64,000 nt of DNA, from assembly GCA_050953365.1 (NCBI GenBank), contig JBMNMN010000013.1, positions 1 to 64,000 of the forward strand. Direction: 5' to 3'. The DNA is from UBA1426 sp050953365. GTDB taxonomy: Bacteria; Bacillota; Clostridia; Peptostreptococcales; Anaerovoracaceae. The translations under genes and the position numbers were made by a program. Positions 9,770 through 18,365 of this stretch are shown piece by piece. How positions within the stretch are numbered: the first letter of the stretch is position 1; the number at the start of each line of letters is the position of its first letter. A model generated the notes under the pieces. It made no database searches and had not been told where the DNA came from. It was given only the letters and a program-made list of their open reading frames with translations.

Positions 9770-10020
9770 GTCCCTGGAATGTATGCGGCGCTACGATGTC
9801 AAGCTTCTTAGGAGTTCCCACAGTGGCTTACATGCCATATGCCGTATTAAATTGGATCAACCCGCTGGTTTCGGTTCTTTATGGATATCTCGGATTTACC
9901 ATGGAAAAGATGACTGACGAAGAGTATGAAGCAATTTTAGAGCAGAGAAGAATAGACGCAGAGCTTGCGGCGAAAGCTCTCCAATAAATCGGATCTGGGA
10001 AACGGGAATCTCCCGGCAAT

Positions 10021-10055
10021 AAAACAGGCATTCTGAAAAGGGTGCCTGTTTTATT
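10021..10055 (+). terminator. Rho-independent terminator of nhaC-1
   Basis: AAAACAGGCA and TGCCTGTTTT form a 10-bp stem around a 12-base loop, ending in a T-rich tract, 33 bases after the nhaC stop codon. Confidence 0.85.
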
Positions 10056-10060
10056 TACGT

Positions 10061-10087
10061 AAAAAGCGCCCGCCGAGAGGCAGGCGC
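10061..10087 (-). terminator. Rho-independent terminator of the minus-strand nhaC
   Basis: On the minus strand GCGCCTGCC and GGCGGGCGC pair (one G-T pair) around TCTC and are followed by five T. It lies about 90 bases beyond the stop codon of the nhaC gene at 10179 and forms a back-to-back pair with the plus-strand terminator. Confidence 0.75.
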
Positions 10088-10178
10088 GGGAAAATACTAT
10101 TTGAAGCAGGTACCGGAGGTCGTACGCTGTTTAATATATAGTATGCATAAGCGGCGGATCTGTGACAGGATAATCAAG

Positions 10179-11495
10179 TTAAATCGGTTGAGTCTGATGC
10201 TTTTTCTTTGTAAAAAAGTAGCAAAGGGGTACGGCGTAGAGGAAAACCGCATAAGGAAGCGCTTCCGGGCCCACGCCCATAAATCCCAGCGGAACGGAAG
10301 AGGCGATTGCCCAGGGGACAAGACCGGCTAATACAATGGTGGAATTTCCGATATCAATAGCCAGTTCATGAGCGGATCCCCCTTGATTTTTGTAAGGTTG
10401 GCCAAGGATGGATGCGCTCATAGTAGTGGCAATGGTTTGATTGCAAAAAACTGCGCAAAAAAGCAGTCCGGCCAGAGCGGTTACGGGAAAGCATCCTGCT
10501 CTTTCCATTGCGCGTTCCAGCTTGTTCTGCAGCTCGCGTATCATACCGGTTCCGTCAAAGATATCCGAATAGGTGCAGGATATCATTACAATTAGGTTGA
10601 TTTCCAGCATAGAAACAAGGCCGCCGCCGTTAAGCATGGGACCGAAGGAGCTGTCCACGGCATGATAGCCCAGTATACAGATCCGTATAAACTCCCAAAG
10701 AGGAGTCTTTTGCAGAAGAACACAAGCCACACCGGAGCTGAGGATGCTGAGTCCCATGGCAATCTTTACATCTACTTTGAGCAGAGGAAGAACCAGCATC
10801 AGCAAAGCAGGCACAACCAACCAAAAAGAAATGGTAAAATCGCTTTTAATTTGATCGAAAATGTCCGGATCCACATTGGTGATGGGGTTGCGAAAAGACA
10901 GGAAGGTGTATACGACAACGCAAATGCCGGCGGGAAGCCAGCCGGTTCGCAGCAATTTATACATATTTGACCGGGCATCGGTATAGGTTACCGCCGCCGT
11001 GAGGATCATGCTTGAAGAGGCGGGAGAACAGCGGTCACCAAAATATATCCCCGACATAATGACGCCTGCGGCAATCACTTCATTTACACTGCCGGAACGA
11101 GCCAAAGCCATGAAGATAACCCCTAAAGTACCGACCACTCCAAAGGAAGTGCCGATGGCATAGGAAAGAAGGCAGGTGAGCAGGAAGGTGATAATCAGGA
11201 ACAGGCTTGGGGTGATTATTTTTATACCGTAATATACAAAGAACATGATGGTGCCTCCGGCTCGCCAGGAAGCGGTCAAAACACCTATTATAAAGAGAAT
11301 CAGTGCAACGATGAGAGAGTCCTTAATACCTTTTTTTGTGAAACGGAGCAGGTCCGCCGGCTTGTTTCCCCGCCGCAGGGCTACCGCAACAAAACAAATA
11401 TATCCGGTAAGAAGCGCAGCCACCATTGTTATATCGGTCAAAAGGCACCAAAGCATTGCGGCGGTAAAAATGATAAAAGCGATGAGCAGATCCAT
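10179..11495 (-). CDS. NhaC-family Na+/H+ antiporter
   Basis: A 438-residue, highly hydrophobic protein with about ten predicted membrane helices and the NhaC family block SGIYFGDRCSPASSSMILTAAV in the middle and CNQTIATTMSASI and GLVPWAIASSVPLGFMGV toward the end. NhaC-type transporters use the Na+ or H+ gradient at the cytoplasmic membrane; many clostridial members are thought to exchange amino or organic acids. It is transcribed alone from the minus strand and ends in its own terminator. It is distinct in sequence from the broken nhaC at 7494 and the one at 26180. Substrate is unknown. Confidence 0.85.
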   Translation of the reverse strand: MDLLIAFIIFTAAMLWCLLTDITMVAALLTGYICFVAVALRRGNKPADLLRFTKKGIKDSLIVALILFIIGVLTASWRAGGTIMFFVYYGIKIITPSLFLIITFLLTCLLSYAIGTSFGVVGTLGVIFMALARSGSVNEVIAAGVIMSGIYFGDRCSPASSSMILTAAVTYTDARSNMYKLLRTGWLPAGICVVVYTFLSFRNPITNVDPDIFDQIKSDFTISFWLVVPALLMLVLPLLKVDVKIAMGLSILSSGVACVLLQKTPLWEFIRICILGYHAVDSSFGPMLNGGGLVSMLEINLIVMISCTYSDIFDGTGMIRELQNKLERAMERAGCFPVTALAGLLFCAVFCNQTIATTMSASILGQPYKNQGGSAHELAIDIGNSTIVLAGLVPWAIASSVPLGFMGVGPEALPYAVFLYAVPLCYFFTKKKHQTQPI

Positions 11496-11744
11496 TTCGT
11501 CTCCTTATGCCTTTCGGCTGAATAATTGCCATAAATCCACCGCATCATTATATAACATTTCTGCTGAAAATACGAAATATTTTACAAGGTGAAACTTCGA
11601 TCAAACAGGAAGCGCTTAAAGAGTTCAGAGTACCCGCCTAAATACAAATTATTTTGCAGAGGCGGAATTTCTTGCAATGAAAAACAGATTATAATAATAT
11701 GGGTTAAACGATGAAAAGGACGAATAAAAAAAGGACGAAGGAAT

Positions 11745-12920
11745 ATGGATTACGCGAAAGAATCATTAAGACTGCACCAGGAATGGAAAGGGAAAATTCA
11801 AGTCGTTTCCACCGTGCCCGTAATGACCAAAGAAGATTTGTCTTTGGCCTATACGCCCGGTGTGGCGCAGCCGTGCTTGGAAATACAAAAGGATATTGAT
11901 AAAAGCTATGAGTTGACCCGCAGATGGAATACGTGCCTTGTGGTCACCGACGGAACGGCAGTATTAGGATTGGGCGACATAGGCCCGGAGGCGGCGATGC
12001 CCGTAATGGAAGGAAAATGCGTTCTTTTTAAATCCTTTGGCGATGTGGATGCATTTCCTCTTTGCATAAAGACCAAAGATGTGGATGAAATTGTCAACAC
12101 GATCTATCTCATCTCGGGAAGCTTTGGCGGGGTTAACCTGGAGGACATTTCCGCTCCGCGGTGTTTTGAAATTGAAAAAAAGCTTAAGGCCAAATGCGAT
12201 ATTCCTATTTTTCATGATGACCAGCACGGAACGGCGGTTGTCACTCTGGCGGGGCTCTATAATGCTTTGAAAATCGTCGGAAAGAAAAAAGAGCAGGTGC
12301 GGATTGTTCTAAACGGCGCCGGCGCTGCGGCTATATCCATAACGAAGTTACTGCTTGCTGACGGGTTCCGTCATATCGTTCTTTGCGATCGAAACGGGAT
12401 GCTGTATGAAGGGCGGAAAGAAGGCATGAACTTCGTTAAAGAAGAGGCTGCCCGCCTGACAAATCGTGAAAAAAGGCAGGGCGCTCTGCAGGACGCTTTG
12501 GTCGGGGCGGATGTGTTTATCGGTGTATCCGCTCCGGGAGTTTTGACAAAAGAAATGGTTGCTTCCATGGCGGAAAATGCCATCGTATTTGCCTGTGCCA
12601 ACCCTACTCCGGAGATTCTACCCGACGAAGCCAGGGCGGGAGGTGCAAAGGTCATCGCCACGGGAAGAAGCGACTATCCTAATCAGATTAACAACGTGCT
12701 TGCATTTCCCGGAATTTTTCGGGGGGCTTTTGATGTTCGTGCCAGCGACATCAATGACGACATGAAACTTGCTGCCGCTTACGCCCTTGCGCACTTGATC
12801 AAGGAGGATGATTTGACTCCGGAATATATCATACCCAGGGCATTCGATCCGAGGGTAGGCAAAGCCGTAGCAAAAGCCGTGGCGGAAGCGGCGAGAAAAA
12901 GCGGAGTGGCTCGAATATAG
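11745..12920 (+). CDS. NAD(P)-dependent malic enzyme
   Basis: Catalyses oxidative decarboxylation of malate to pyruvate and CO2. The 391-residue length is that of the short bacterial malic enzymes. Visible motifs are LAYTPGVAQPCLEI at the N-terminal domain, GDIGPEAAMPVMEGK (catalytic Lys region), FHDDQHGTAVV (metal binding) and the Rossmann glycine pattern GAGAAAISI. FACANPTPEILPDEA and NNVLAFPGIFRGA are conserved near the end. A GAAGGAAT site precedes the ATG. It stands alone between convergent and unrelated genes and supplies pyruvate or NAD(P)H for fermentation. Confidence 0.93.
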   Translation: MDYAKESLRLHQEWKGKIQVVSTVPVMTKEDLSLAYTPGVAQPCLEIQKDIDKSYELTRRWNTCLVVTDGTAVLGLGDIGPEAAMPVMEGKCVLFKSFGDVDAFPLCIKTKDVDEIVNTIYLISGSFGGVNLEDISAPRCFEIEKKLKAKCDIPIFHDDQHGTAVVTLAGLYNALKIVGKKKEQVRIVLNGAGAAAISITKLLLADGFRHIVLCDRNGMLYEGRKEGMNFVKEEAARLTNREKRQGALQDALVGADVFIGVSAPGVLTKEMVASMAENAIVFACANPTPEILPDEARAGGAKVIATGRSDYPNQINNVLAFPGIFRGAFDVRASDINDDMKLAAAYALAHLIKEDDLTPEYIIPRAFDPRVGKAVAKAVAEAARKSGVARI

Positions 12921-12927
12921 CCACTCC
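12903..12927 (+). terminator. Hairpin at the end of the malic enzyme gene
   Basis: GGAGTGGCT and AGCCACTCC form a perfect 9-bp stem that overlaps the stop codon. There is no clear T tract, so termination is possible but not certain. Confidence 0.4.
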
Positions 12928-13021
12928 ACACGGCTATTACAAAATCAACACCTTTTTACAACTGTTAAGCATGAACCGCCTGTTCCCGTCATAAAAATGG
13001 AAAGTAAGGGAGGCGGTCAGT

Positions 13022-13315
13022 ATGGATAATATCTTATCTTTTATCAGGCCGGAGCTGTTTATTCTGGTCATTTTTCTCTATTGCGTCGGGTTGTTCCTGA
13101 AATTATACAAAGGTTTTAAAAGAGATTGGATGATTCCATATATACTGCTGGGAGTCAGTTTTCTGATGACATTGGCCTATGTCAGCATTTTTATGGATGA
13201 AGGATTTTCTCCGCCTGTAATTGTGGCGGTTATTATTCAGTCCGTATTGATTGCTGCAGTAACAGTCTTCGGAAATGAACTGATTCAACAAGTTCTAAAA
13301 AGAAATAACTCATAG
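13022..13315 (+). CDS. Phage holin-like small membrane protein
   Basis: A 97-residue protein with three predicted membrane segments (about residues 10-26, 38-57 and 67-85) and a short basic tail. The pattern, including LFLKLYKGFKRDWMIPYILLGVSF and the C-terminal VTVFGNELIQQVLK, resembles the Phage_holin_5_2 family, which is often found as a lone chromosomal gene in clostridia. No lysin or other phage genes are nearby. It is followed 14 bases later by the gene at 13330 and may share its transcript. Function in the cell is unknown. Confidence 0.6.
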   Translation: MDNILSFIRPELFILVIFLYCVGLFLKLYKGFKRDWMIPYILLGVSFLMTLAYVSIFMDEGFSPPVIVAVIIQSVLIAAVTVFGNELIQQVLKRNNS

Positions 13316-13329
13316 AATGAGGTGAAAAA

Positions 13330-13878
13330 GTGGAATTCGGAATAATTACGGAAGGTCAGTTGAATTTAATAAAAGAAATCCGCAAGTTCTGGGAGCAGCA
13401 GGTCATGTGGATGCGGTTTTATATTCAAAGCGCCGTACGGGATGATCCGGATATGCCCGCAGTGCTCAACAGACTGTTTATAAATTCCCGGGATTTCTAC
13501 TATTTGTTGATCGTTTTTTTTGGAAGGTCGGCGGCGGAGCGCTTTGCCAGCTTCATCACTGCACACATGTCTCGGATTGTAAGCCTTATCGACGCTCTTA
13601 AAAGCAACGATCAGGAAACAGTAAACCGGTTGACGGTGGAGTTGAACGAAAACGCCAGCGACTGGGCTGCGTTCCTCGGCCAGATGAATCCCTATTGGGA
13701 AGAAACGCAATGGAGACAGCTTCTCCAGAGTTTCGTGGGTCAGACCATCAATGAGGTTGTCGCCATAATGTCAGGTGATTATGAGGAGGGAATTCGGATC
13801 TTTGACAATATTGAGAATGTAGCCTATGAGATCGCTGACTATCTGGCGAAAGGAATTATTTTCAGCTTTGTTCCATAG
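13330..13878 (+). CDS. Conserved clostridial protein of unknown function
   Basis: A soluble 182-residue protein, GTG start with GAGGTG a few bases upstream. It starts TEGQLNLIKEIRKFWEQQVMWMRFYI and contains LNENASDWAAFLGQMNPYWEETQW, features of a family common in clostridia that is sometimes mislabelled acetylglutamate kinase although it has no kinase motif. It is mostly alpha-helical by eye. It follows the holin-like gene closely and precedes a spore-surface-type gene, so a role around sporulation is conceivable, but no function can be claimed. Confidence 0.65.
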   Translation: MEFGIITEGQLNLIKEIRKFWEQQVMWMRFYIQSAVRDDPDMPAVLNRLFINSRDFYYLLIVFFGRSAAERFASFITAHMSRIVSLIDALKSNDQETVNRLTVELNENASDWAAFLGQMNPYWEETQWRQLLQSFVGQTINEVVAIMSGDYEEGIRIFDNIENVAYEIADYLAKGIIFSFVP

Positions 13879-13927
13879 GACGAGTATGCTATAAAATGAG
13901 CCATTGTATTCGGTGGCGTTGTATTTC

Positions 13928-13945
13928 GTGTTTGGTACCAAACAC
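13928..13945. repeat. Perfect 18-bp palindrome
   Basis: GTGTTTGG-TA-CCAAACAC lies 50 bases after the stop of the gene at 13330 and about 80 bases before the small gene at 14024. It could be a regulator site or a transcript-end hairpin; there is no T tract. Confidence 0.5.
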
Positions 13946-14023
13946 AACAACGTCAAAAACAGTATGGTTAAAAAGTCATGTTTCGGGTATGCTATAGTCA
14001 CAAGTTCCTAGGAGGATGAGGAT

Positions 14024-14203
14024 ATGGAGAACAATGAAAAGAAAGAGAAAAAGGAAAAGCGGAATCCCGAAACAGCAGTTCCTTCTTTTACAACTTTTCC
14101 TATAGCAAATGCCCATACCATCGATATTGATTCCAGGGTGACGATCCCTTCAGAAGAGGATCTGGAGGAAGGGAGAGACTGGGTGAACGAGAATCAGAAG
14201 TGA
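14024..14203 (+). CDS. DUF3787-type small spore-surface protein
   Basis: A 59-residue, very hydrophilic protein preceded by a strong AGGAGG site. It has a Lys/Glu-rich start (MENNEKKEKKEKRNPETAVPS) and ends IPSEEDLEEGRDWVNENQK. The T-A-V-P-S motif and the terminal E-x-x-W-V-x-E-N-x-K signature fit the clostridial DUF3787 family, members of which have been described as spore surface proteins. The gene is single, with a terminator overlapping its stop codon. Assignment rests on the short C-terminal motif. Confidence 0.7.
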   Translation: MENNEKKEKKEKRNPETAVPSFTTFPIANAHTIDIDSRVTIPSEEDLEEGRDWVNENQK

Positions 14204-14224
14204 GCCGGATTTTTATCCGGCTCA
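14201..14224. terminator. Hairpin shared by two convergent genes
   Basis: TGAGCCGGAT and ATCCGGCTCA form a 10-bp perfect stem with a TTTT loop between the convergent genes at 14024 and 14222. It overlaps both gene ends, so it could serve either strand. No long T tract follows on the plus strand. Confidence 0.6.
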
Positions 14225-15730
14225 TCCAGATCGTCTTTTGTTCTGTTTTCTAATTTCGTCCAATATTTCGCTGAACATTTCCTCGGGCCTTTCCCGGTAG
14301 TATTCGATTATATTCTCCATTTTGTTGCCGATACCCTCTTGTTTTTCCCGGTAAAGTTCCAGAAGGTGTTCTATTTTATTGCCTAATCCGCCCTGCTTTT
14401 GTTTATAATAATCTAAAAACTGATCTCTTTTGAGCCCCAGGTCCTGCTGCCTGTCACGGTAAAACTCCAAAAGATGGTCGAGCTTAAACCCAAATTCCGC
14501 CTTAAAGTTGCGAATGTCTTCCAAGAAGGCAGTCCTTCTGCTATGGGCTTGTTGCTCTTTATCCCTATTGTAGTTGTCAATGACAGTCATATAGCGGTTG
14601 TATGCCTTATTCACGGCATCTTTCCAGGACAAATAGACTTTTTCTGAGGCAGCCTCGCCGATTCGCTTGATAACCGAAGGATTTTCACAGGCAAATACAA
14701 TGGCCTCAGCAATATCCTTTGGATCCTCCTTTGCAAGGAGCGCCGTTTCCATATGTACTACCCGCTCTGCTGCGCAGCTGCCTTCGATGAGGAGGCAGGG
14801 ACAAGCGCAGGCTGCCGCTTCGGAAACCACGATGCCGTTGGTGTCGTAAGAAGAAGGAAACAAAAACAGATCTGCCAGTGTAAAATATCCTCTGAGCAGT
14901 TCGCGGTCGTAGATGGCGCCTGTAAAGACGCAGTCCTCCGAAAGCCCGCGCTGCTCCGCGTAAGCCTGAATTTCCGGTCGATCCAGACCGTCTCCTACAA
15001 AAAACATCTTAAACCGGTACCCGCGCTGCTTTACGATGCGCAGGCTGTCAATGGTGAGTCTGTTTCCCTTGTACCACATCATGCGGCCGACAAAGAGAAA
15101 GACAGGAATACCGGGTTCAATGTGGTGCTTTTCACGCAGTTGGTCTACAAGTCGGGAATCTGCTTCACCTTTTGGAAAATCCGTCCCGTTTTCCATTACT
15201 ATGTAATCCCCCTCGTAACCCAGGGACCTCATATTTTCTCCTGCCCCTCTGGAAACAACCCAGACTTCATCGCAAACGTTGATATTGGATATCAGAAACT
15301 TTAGAGAAGCGGTTCTCACCGGGTCGTAAGGAAGAAATTTTTGTACATCAATGTCAAATTTGGTGTGGTAGGTGAACACTATAGGAATATCATTGGTAAA
15401 CCGCAGCACTCGTGCCAACACGGCAGAAGAAAAGGGGCAATGGGTGTGTATAATATCCATATCCGCTTTTCGGAGTCGATTTATGACAGACGGATCGAAG
15501 GGGTACCCCGCGCGGTAGACTAGCTTTTTGCTTACTTTTGCGCTGGGGTAGCGAACTACTTCGTAGGGATAATTATCTGTTACATTTGGATACCAAGGTG
15601 TAGCTACCACCGCATTGCCGTGGTTTTTCTGAATCTCCAACGCGTAATTGGCGGCGACATTGGCCACGCCATCAATGGTAGGTGGGAAAGAATCGTTGAA
15701 GATGCCCACCGTTAGTTTCTTTTCAGTCAC
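14222..15730 (-). CDS. GT4-family glycosyltransferase with a repeat tail
   Basis: A 502-residue protein. The first 390 or so residues are a GT-B glycosyltransferase of family GT4: an N-terminal FNDSFPPTIDGVANVAANYA motif, THCPFSSAVLARVL, and the C-terminal domain with FVGRMMWYKGNRLTIDSL and the E-x7-E region (PSSYDTNGIVVSEAAACACP). Such enzymes often glucosylate diacylglycerol or cell-surface polymers. Residues of about 410-490 are unusual: four tandem units of about 18 residues (for example LGFKLDHLLEFYRDRQQD, LGNKIEHLLELYREKQEG), strongly charged and helical. The gene follows the DUF3810 gene by 15 bases on the same strand, so the two are probably co-transcribed. Confidence 0.85.
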   Translation of the reverse strand: MTEKKLTVGIFNDSFPPTIDGVANVAANYALEIQKNHGNAVVATPWYPNVTDNYPYEVVRYPSAKVSKKLVYRAGYPFDPSVINRLRKADMDIIHTHCPFSSAVLARVLRFTNDIPIVFTYHTKFDIDVQKFLPYDPVRTASLKFLISNINVCDEVWVVSRGAGENMRSLGYEGDYIVMENGTDFPKGEADSRLVDQLREKHHIEPGIPVFLFVGRMMWYKGNRLTIDSLRIVKQRGYRFKMFFVGDGLDRPEIQAYAEQRGLSEDCVFTGAIYDRELLRGYFTLADLFLFPSSYDTNGIVVSEAAACACPCLLIEGSCAAERVVHMETALLAKEDPKDIAEAIVFACENPSVIKRIGEAASEKVYLSWKDAVNKAYNRYMTVIDNYNRDKEQQAHSRRTAFLEDIRNFKAEFGFKLDHLLEFYRDRQQDLGLKRDQFLDYYKQKQGGLGNKIEHLLELYREKQEGIGNKMENIIEYYRERPEEMFSEILDEIRKQNKRRSG

Positions 15731-15745
15731 AGCAATCCCTCCATA

Positions 15746-16924
15746 CTATAAGTCTAGTGCGGCAGGATTCATGTTGTCAAGCAGGGCCTCTGAAATTCGG
15801 TCGCCGTATTCTGTCAGGATTCGATGGCTGTATTCTTTTAACAACAGATCTACCATTCTGCCGTAGCTTTTCGTGCCTTCCGTTTGGGCGTTTACCATGA
15901 GATATTTATCATTGGCAGTTTTGGCTATGGTAGTGACCGCGCCGGTGTGGTTTTTCCAGTAACTCCTGCTGTAAGCAAGCTCGATGCGGACCCCTTCGGG
16001 AATCTGCAAATAAACAGCATCGTAAAGGTTGCGGTCCGCATTGTTGTAAAGTTGATTCAAGGTATACAGAAGGGCATTCAACGTGCCGCTGTATTGGAAT
16101 TCCGCAGATCGGGAACTCCTGCATGCCAGATAGGCGAGAAAGCCTGCCTCATCCTCACGCATAAAGCCTTTTAAGTGAGCCAACTCGTGGCAGATTGTAT
16201 ACGGGATCAAAAAGGAAGCTACATTCCTGTTATAATTCGCTTCCAAAGTGAAAGGAGAGAAAATACCCGTTATTCCCAGATATGACATTGCATTTGAAAA
16301 GAAAATCGGCTTGGGAGCGGGATAATAACCTGAAAGGGCCGGATAGCGATCCTTAAGGTTTTTCATGGATTCCGCGGCGGTTGCTGCCAAATCTACTTCT
16401 TCCAGCAGCAATAAACCTCGTTCATCAAACGGAACGGAGGCTGACAGCTCTGTAATTTCATCCACAAGAAGAAGAGACAGTCCGAGGAGTTCTCCCAAGG
16501 AATACTCTCTAACGGAGGTGTCCGATCCGGCCGAAATAGGCGGCTTGCTGTAATTGATGGATGCGGAAAGAGTAAAGATCAGCATCAAACTCGCGAGGAT
16601 GCATATCCCCCGCCTGAAAGTAACCGCTAGATACCGTTTCATATGGGGAGCTCTTTTCAGCGCAAGATAAATGGCCCGGGCTATAGAGAATAACAACACT
16701 AAGGCAGCTGTGCAAATCATGAATTCAAAAACGGAGAACGGAAACAGCGCAAAAAACCCGCCTATGGTATTAACGAACACAGGAAAGACTGCCTCCCCAT
16801 ACCACTGGCTGAAAACGGGGAAGCTGCGGGACAAAAGCGTAAGCAGTAATGACAGGAAAAGGCAGACGCCCGAATAGAGCAAAATCCGCCTACTCTTTGG
16901 TATGTAATTGAAAGTGGAATGCAT
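15746..16924 (-). CDS. DUF3810 membrane-bound putative metalloprotease
   Basis: A 392-residue protein with three N-terminal membrane helices (about residues 13-30, 45-80 and 105-125) followed by a large outer domain. The HELAHLKGFMREDEA segment near residue 245 contains an HExxH zinc-binding motif with a downstream Glu, consistent with the DUF3810 family. It is the first gene of a probable two-gene unit with the glycosyltransferase. The substrate and role are unknown; cell-envelope maintenance is only an inference from topology and partner. Confidence 0.78.
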   Translation of the reverse strand: MHSTFNYIPKSRRILLYSGVCLFLSLLLTLLSRSFPVFSQWYGEAVFPVFVNTIGGFFALFPFSVFEFMICTAALVLLFSIARAIYLALKRAPHMKRYLAVTFRRGICILASLMLIFTLSASINYSKPPISAGSDTSVREYSLGELLGLSLLLVDEITELSASVPFDERGLLLLEEVDLAATAAESMKNLKDRYPALSGYYPAPKPIFFSNAMSYLGITGIFSPFTLEANYNRNVASFLIPYTICHELAHLKGFMREDEAGFLAYLACRSSRSAEFQYSGTLNALLYTLNQLYNNADRNLYDAVYLQIPEGVRIELAYSRSYWKNHTGAVTTIAKTANDKYLMVNAQTEGTKSYGRMVDLLLKEYSHRILTEYGDRISEALLDNMNPAALDL

Positions 16925-17069
16925 CTGCGATCGCTCCTCCCTGTGTATCTTTAATTATAATTGTTTTTCCAGGGAATGCACCAGTAAATCTATGGCAGGG
17001 ATAGAGAGAAAAAACGGAGCGACATGGCGTCGCTCCGAACAATAAGTTTATTTAATGTCCTCTGAAGAT

Positions 17070-17615
17070 TTATATCCTCTGAGAAATCGGCGAAAGCTCT
17101 TGATCATCCAAAAGCTGATCGATTTGCTTCACATCGTAGATCTTGTTTTCAATACAGAACGCTACTACCAATTCATCTTTATAGGAACGGGAAAGGCGGT
17201 AGCGGGCCGAGCGAAGCAGAGTGTCCATCTCCTGGCGATTCAACTGAAGACCGATACCCAGCAAAATCACAAGATTTTTGTTGGGAATAAAGCCGGCATC
17301 CTCTCTGATCTTGGAAAGCAAATTGCGATCAACGGGAATTCTATCATACAGTTGGGAATCTGTTACGCCTTTGGCTTCTAAAAGTTTAAGCAATGTATCC
17401 TGAAACGATTCTGTCAATTCATCCTCATCCAGCAGGTGCTGATCGCTGTCAGTCACCGGTCGGCAGGATACGGATTCTGATATCATGGCAAAGGGATCAT
17501 CGGGATCATCCTGGGTGTGATCCGTTACTTCATCACAGACAAAATCGATTGCTTCCTCAACGTAATTGGATTTTATGTATTCATCCAAACGATCAAAAAT
17601 GGTTTTTTCAGTCAT
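17070..17615 (-). CDS. Helix-turn-helix-like protein of unknown function
   Basis: A 181-residue acidic protein. The N-terminal 80 residues are rich in Asp and Glu. The C-terminal part (SFQDTLLKLLEAKGVTDSQLYDRIPVDRNLLSKIRED, then IPNKNLVILLGIGLQLNRQEMDTLLRSARY) resembles the XRE-like module that clostridia often carry alone or fused to macrodomains. It may bind DNA or a protein partner; the exact role is unknown. It is a single gene with no obvious partner. Confidence 0.6.
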   Translation of the reverse strand: MTEKTIFDRLDEYIKSNYVEEAIDFVCDEVTDHTQDDPDDPFAMISESVSCRPVTDSDQHLLDEDELTESFQDTLLKLLEAKGVTDSQLYDRIPVDRNLLSKIREDAGFIPNKNLVILLGIGLQLNRQEMDTLLRSARYRLSRSYKDELVVAFCIENKIYDVKQIDQLLDDQELSPISQRI

Positions 17616-17809
17616 TGTACACCTCCGTTACGTACCGAAACAGCTAGTAATATATCGTATTAAATGATTGTTATTTATATACCATAGTCGCAAGGGGCTC
17701 AAACATGAAAGTCTGTACAACTTATTTTTTTGAACAATAACCCTAGAAAATCAAAAAGAACGGTTTCCATTAGTAACCTGCAGAAATTTTTATCTTCCTC
17801 GGTTGACAC

Positions 17810-17888
17810 GGAGCCTCCTATGCTGTGTCTTTAAGCGGTAGGGCGGTACCAGTACCGCTAGGCCAAGGGCCTACCACAGCATAGCTCC
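17810..17888. repeat. Long imperfect palindrome, possible structured RNA or MITE
   Basis: An outer stem of 10 perfect base pairs (CTATGCTGTG at 17818 with CACAGCATAG at 17875) is extended by GGAG/CTCC. Inside are GGTAGG/CCTACC and GCGGTA/TACCGC stems, or alternatively TAGGCC/GGCCTA. The 298-bp stretch 17616-17913 has no gene. The element lies next to a transposase-like remnant, so it could be a terminal structure of a decayed mobile element, or a transcribed RNA. Confidence 0.5.
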
Positions 17889-17913
17889 ATGTAAACCGCG
17901 ATAAAATTTTCTG

Positions 17914-18285
17914 CTAAACTGCTTTTTTGTCAAAGAAAAGCTCATACAAGAATTTCAATGATAGTTCATAAGGTTCACTATGCCAGATTTCTTTCCATTT
18001 ATCGGAGCCATGGACAAGATGAGGCTGTACTACTTTTTTCACCTTGGGTCGGACGGTTAAGTTGGCATCTTTGCGCTCTGGCTTCATATATTGGATGGCT
18101 TCATATACCTGGTCTTTGTAACAGACCTTCATCCCAACTCTTGGTCCAAGCAAGACTTCAATTTCTTTTCTAGCGGGGACAAGAGGATAGCCTTGCGTAT
18201 CTATCTTGAACAACCTTCCTTTGAAGGAGAAGCAGCTTGAAGCATCTGTTTTTCGTTTCTTTTTAATACTTTTGATTTTCTTGGT
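17914..18285 (-). pseudogene. Probable C-terminal remnant of a DDE transposase
   Basis: The open frame on the minus strand has no good start; it opens after a stop at about 18288 and reads KKRKTDASSCFSFKGRLFKI, then PRVGMKVCYKDQVYEA. This resembles the small beta-barrel that follows the integrase core in many IS481/rve-type transposases. No catalytic core is present upstream. The tail (HGSDKWKEIWHSEPYELSLKFLYELFFDKKAV) is not recognised. A TTG at 18213 could start a 99-residue product. The call is tentative. Confidence 0.35.
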
Positions 18286-18365
18286 TTTCTAACATTCTCA
18301 GATCTATGATATAATATTTTATCCCTTTGAAAAACAACGGCGTAAAACAAGAAAGGAGCCGGAAA

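Larger units (their letters stand above)
7494..9987 (+). pseudogene. NhaC-family Na+/H+ antiporter, interrupted by an IS3 fragment
   Basis: NhaC-family proteins exchange Na+ for H+ or for organic acids at the cytoplasmic membrane. The 5' part (7494-8772) encodes about 426 residues with many hydrophobic helices and the family block SYFGDKMSPLSDTTNLAPAVAG. The frame then runs into an IS3-family fragment. The remaining C-terminus resumes at about 9770 as P-W-N-V-C-G-A-T-M-S-S and ends at 9987. Joined, the two parts give about 497 residues, normal for the family, so no antiporter codons seem lost at the break. The ATG at 7494 lies right at the IS30 boundary, so the first residues may not be native. 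A terminator follows at 10021. Confidence 0.85.

Noticed and set aside
13022..14203. Prophage remnant
   Set aside because: Only a single holin-like gene is present; no lysin, portal, tail or integrase genes surround it.
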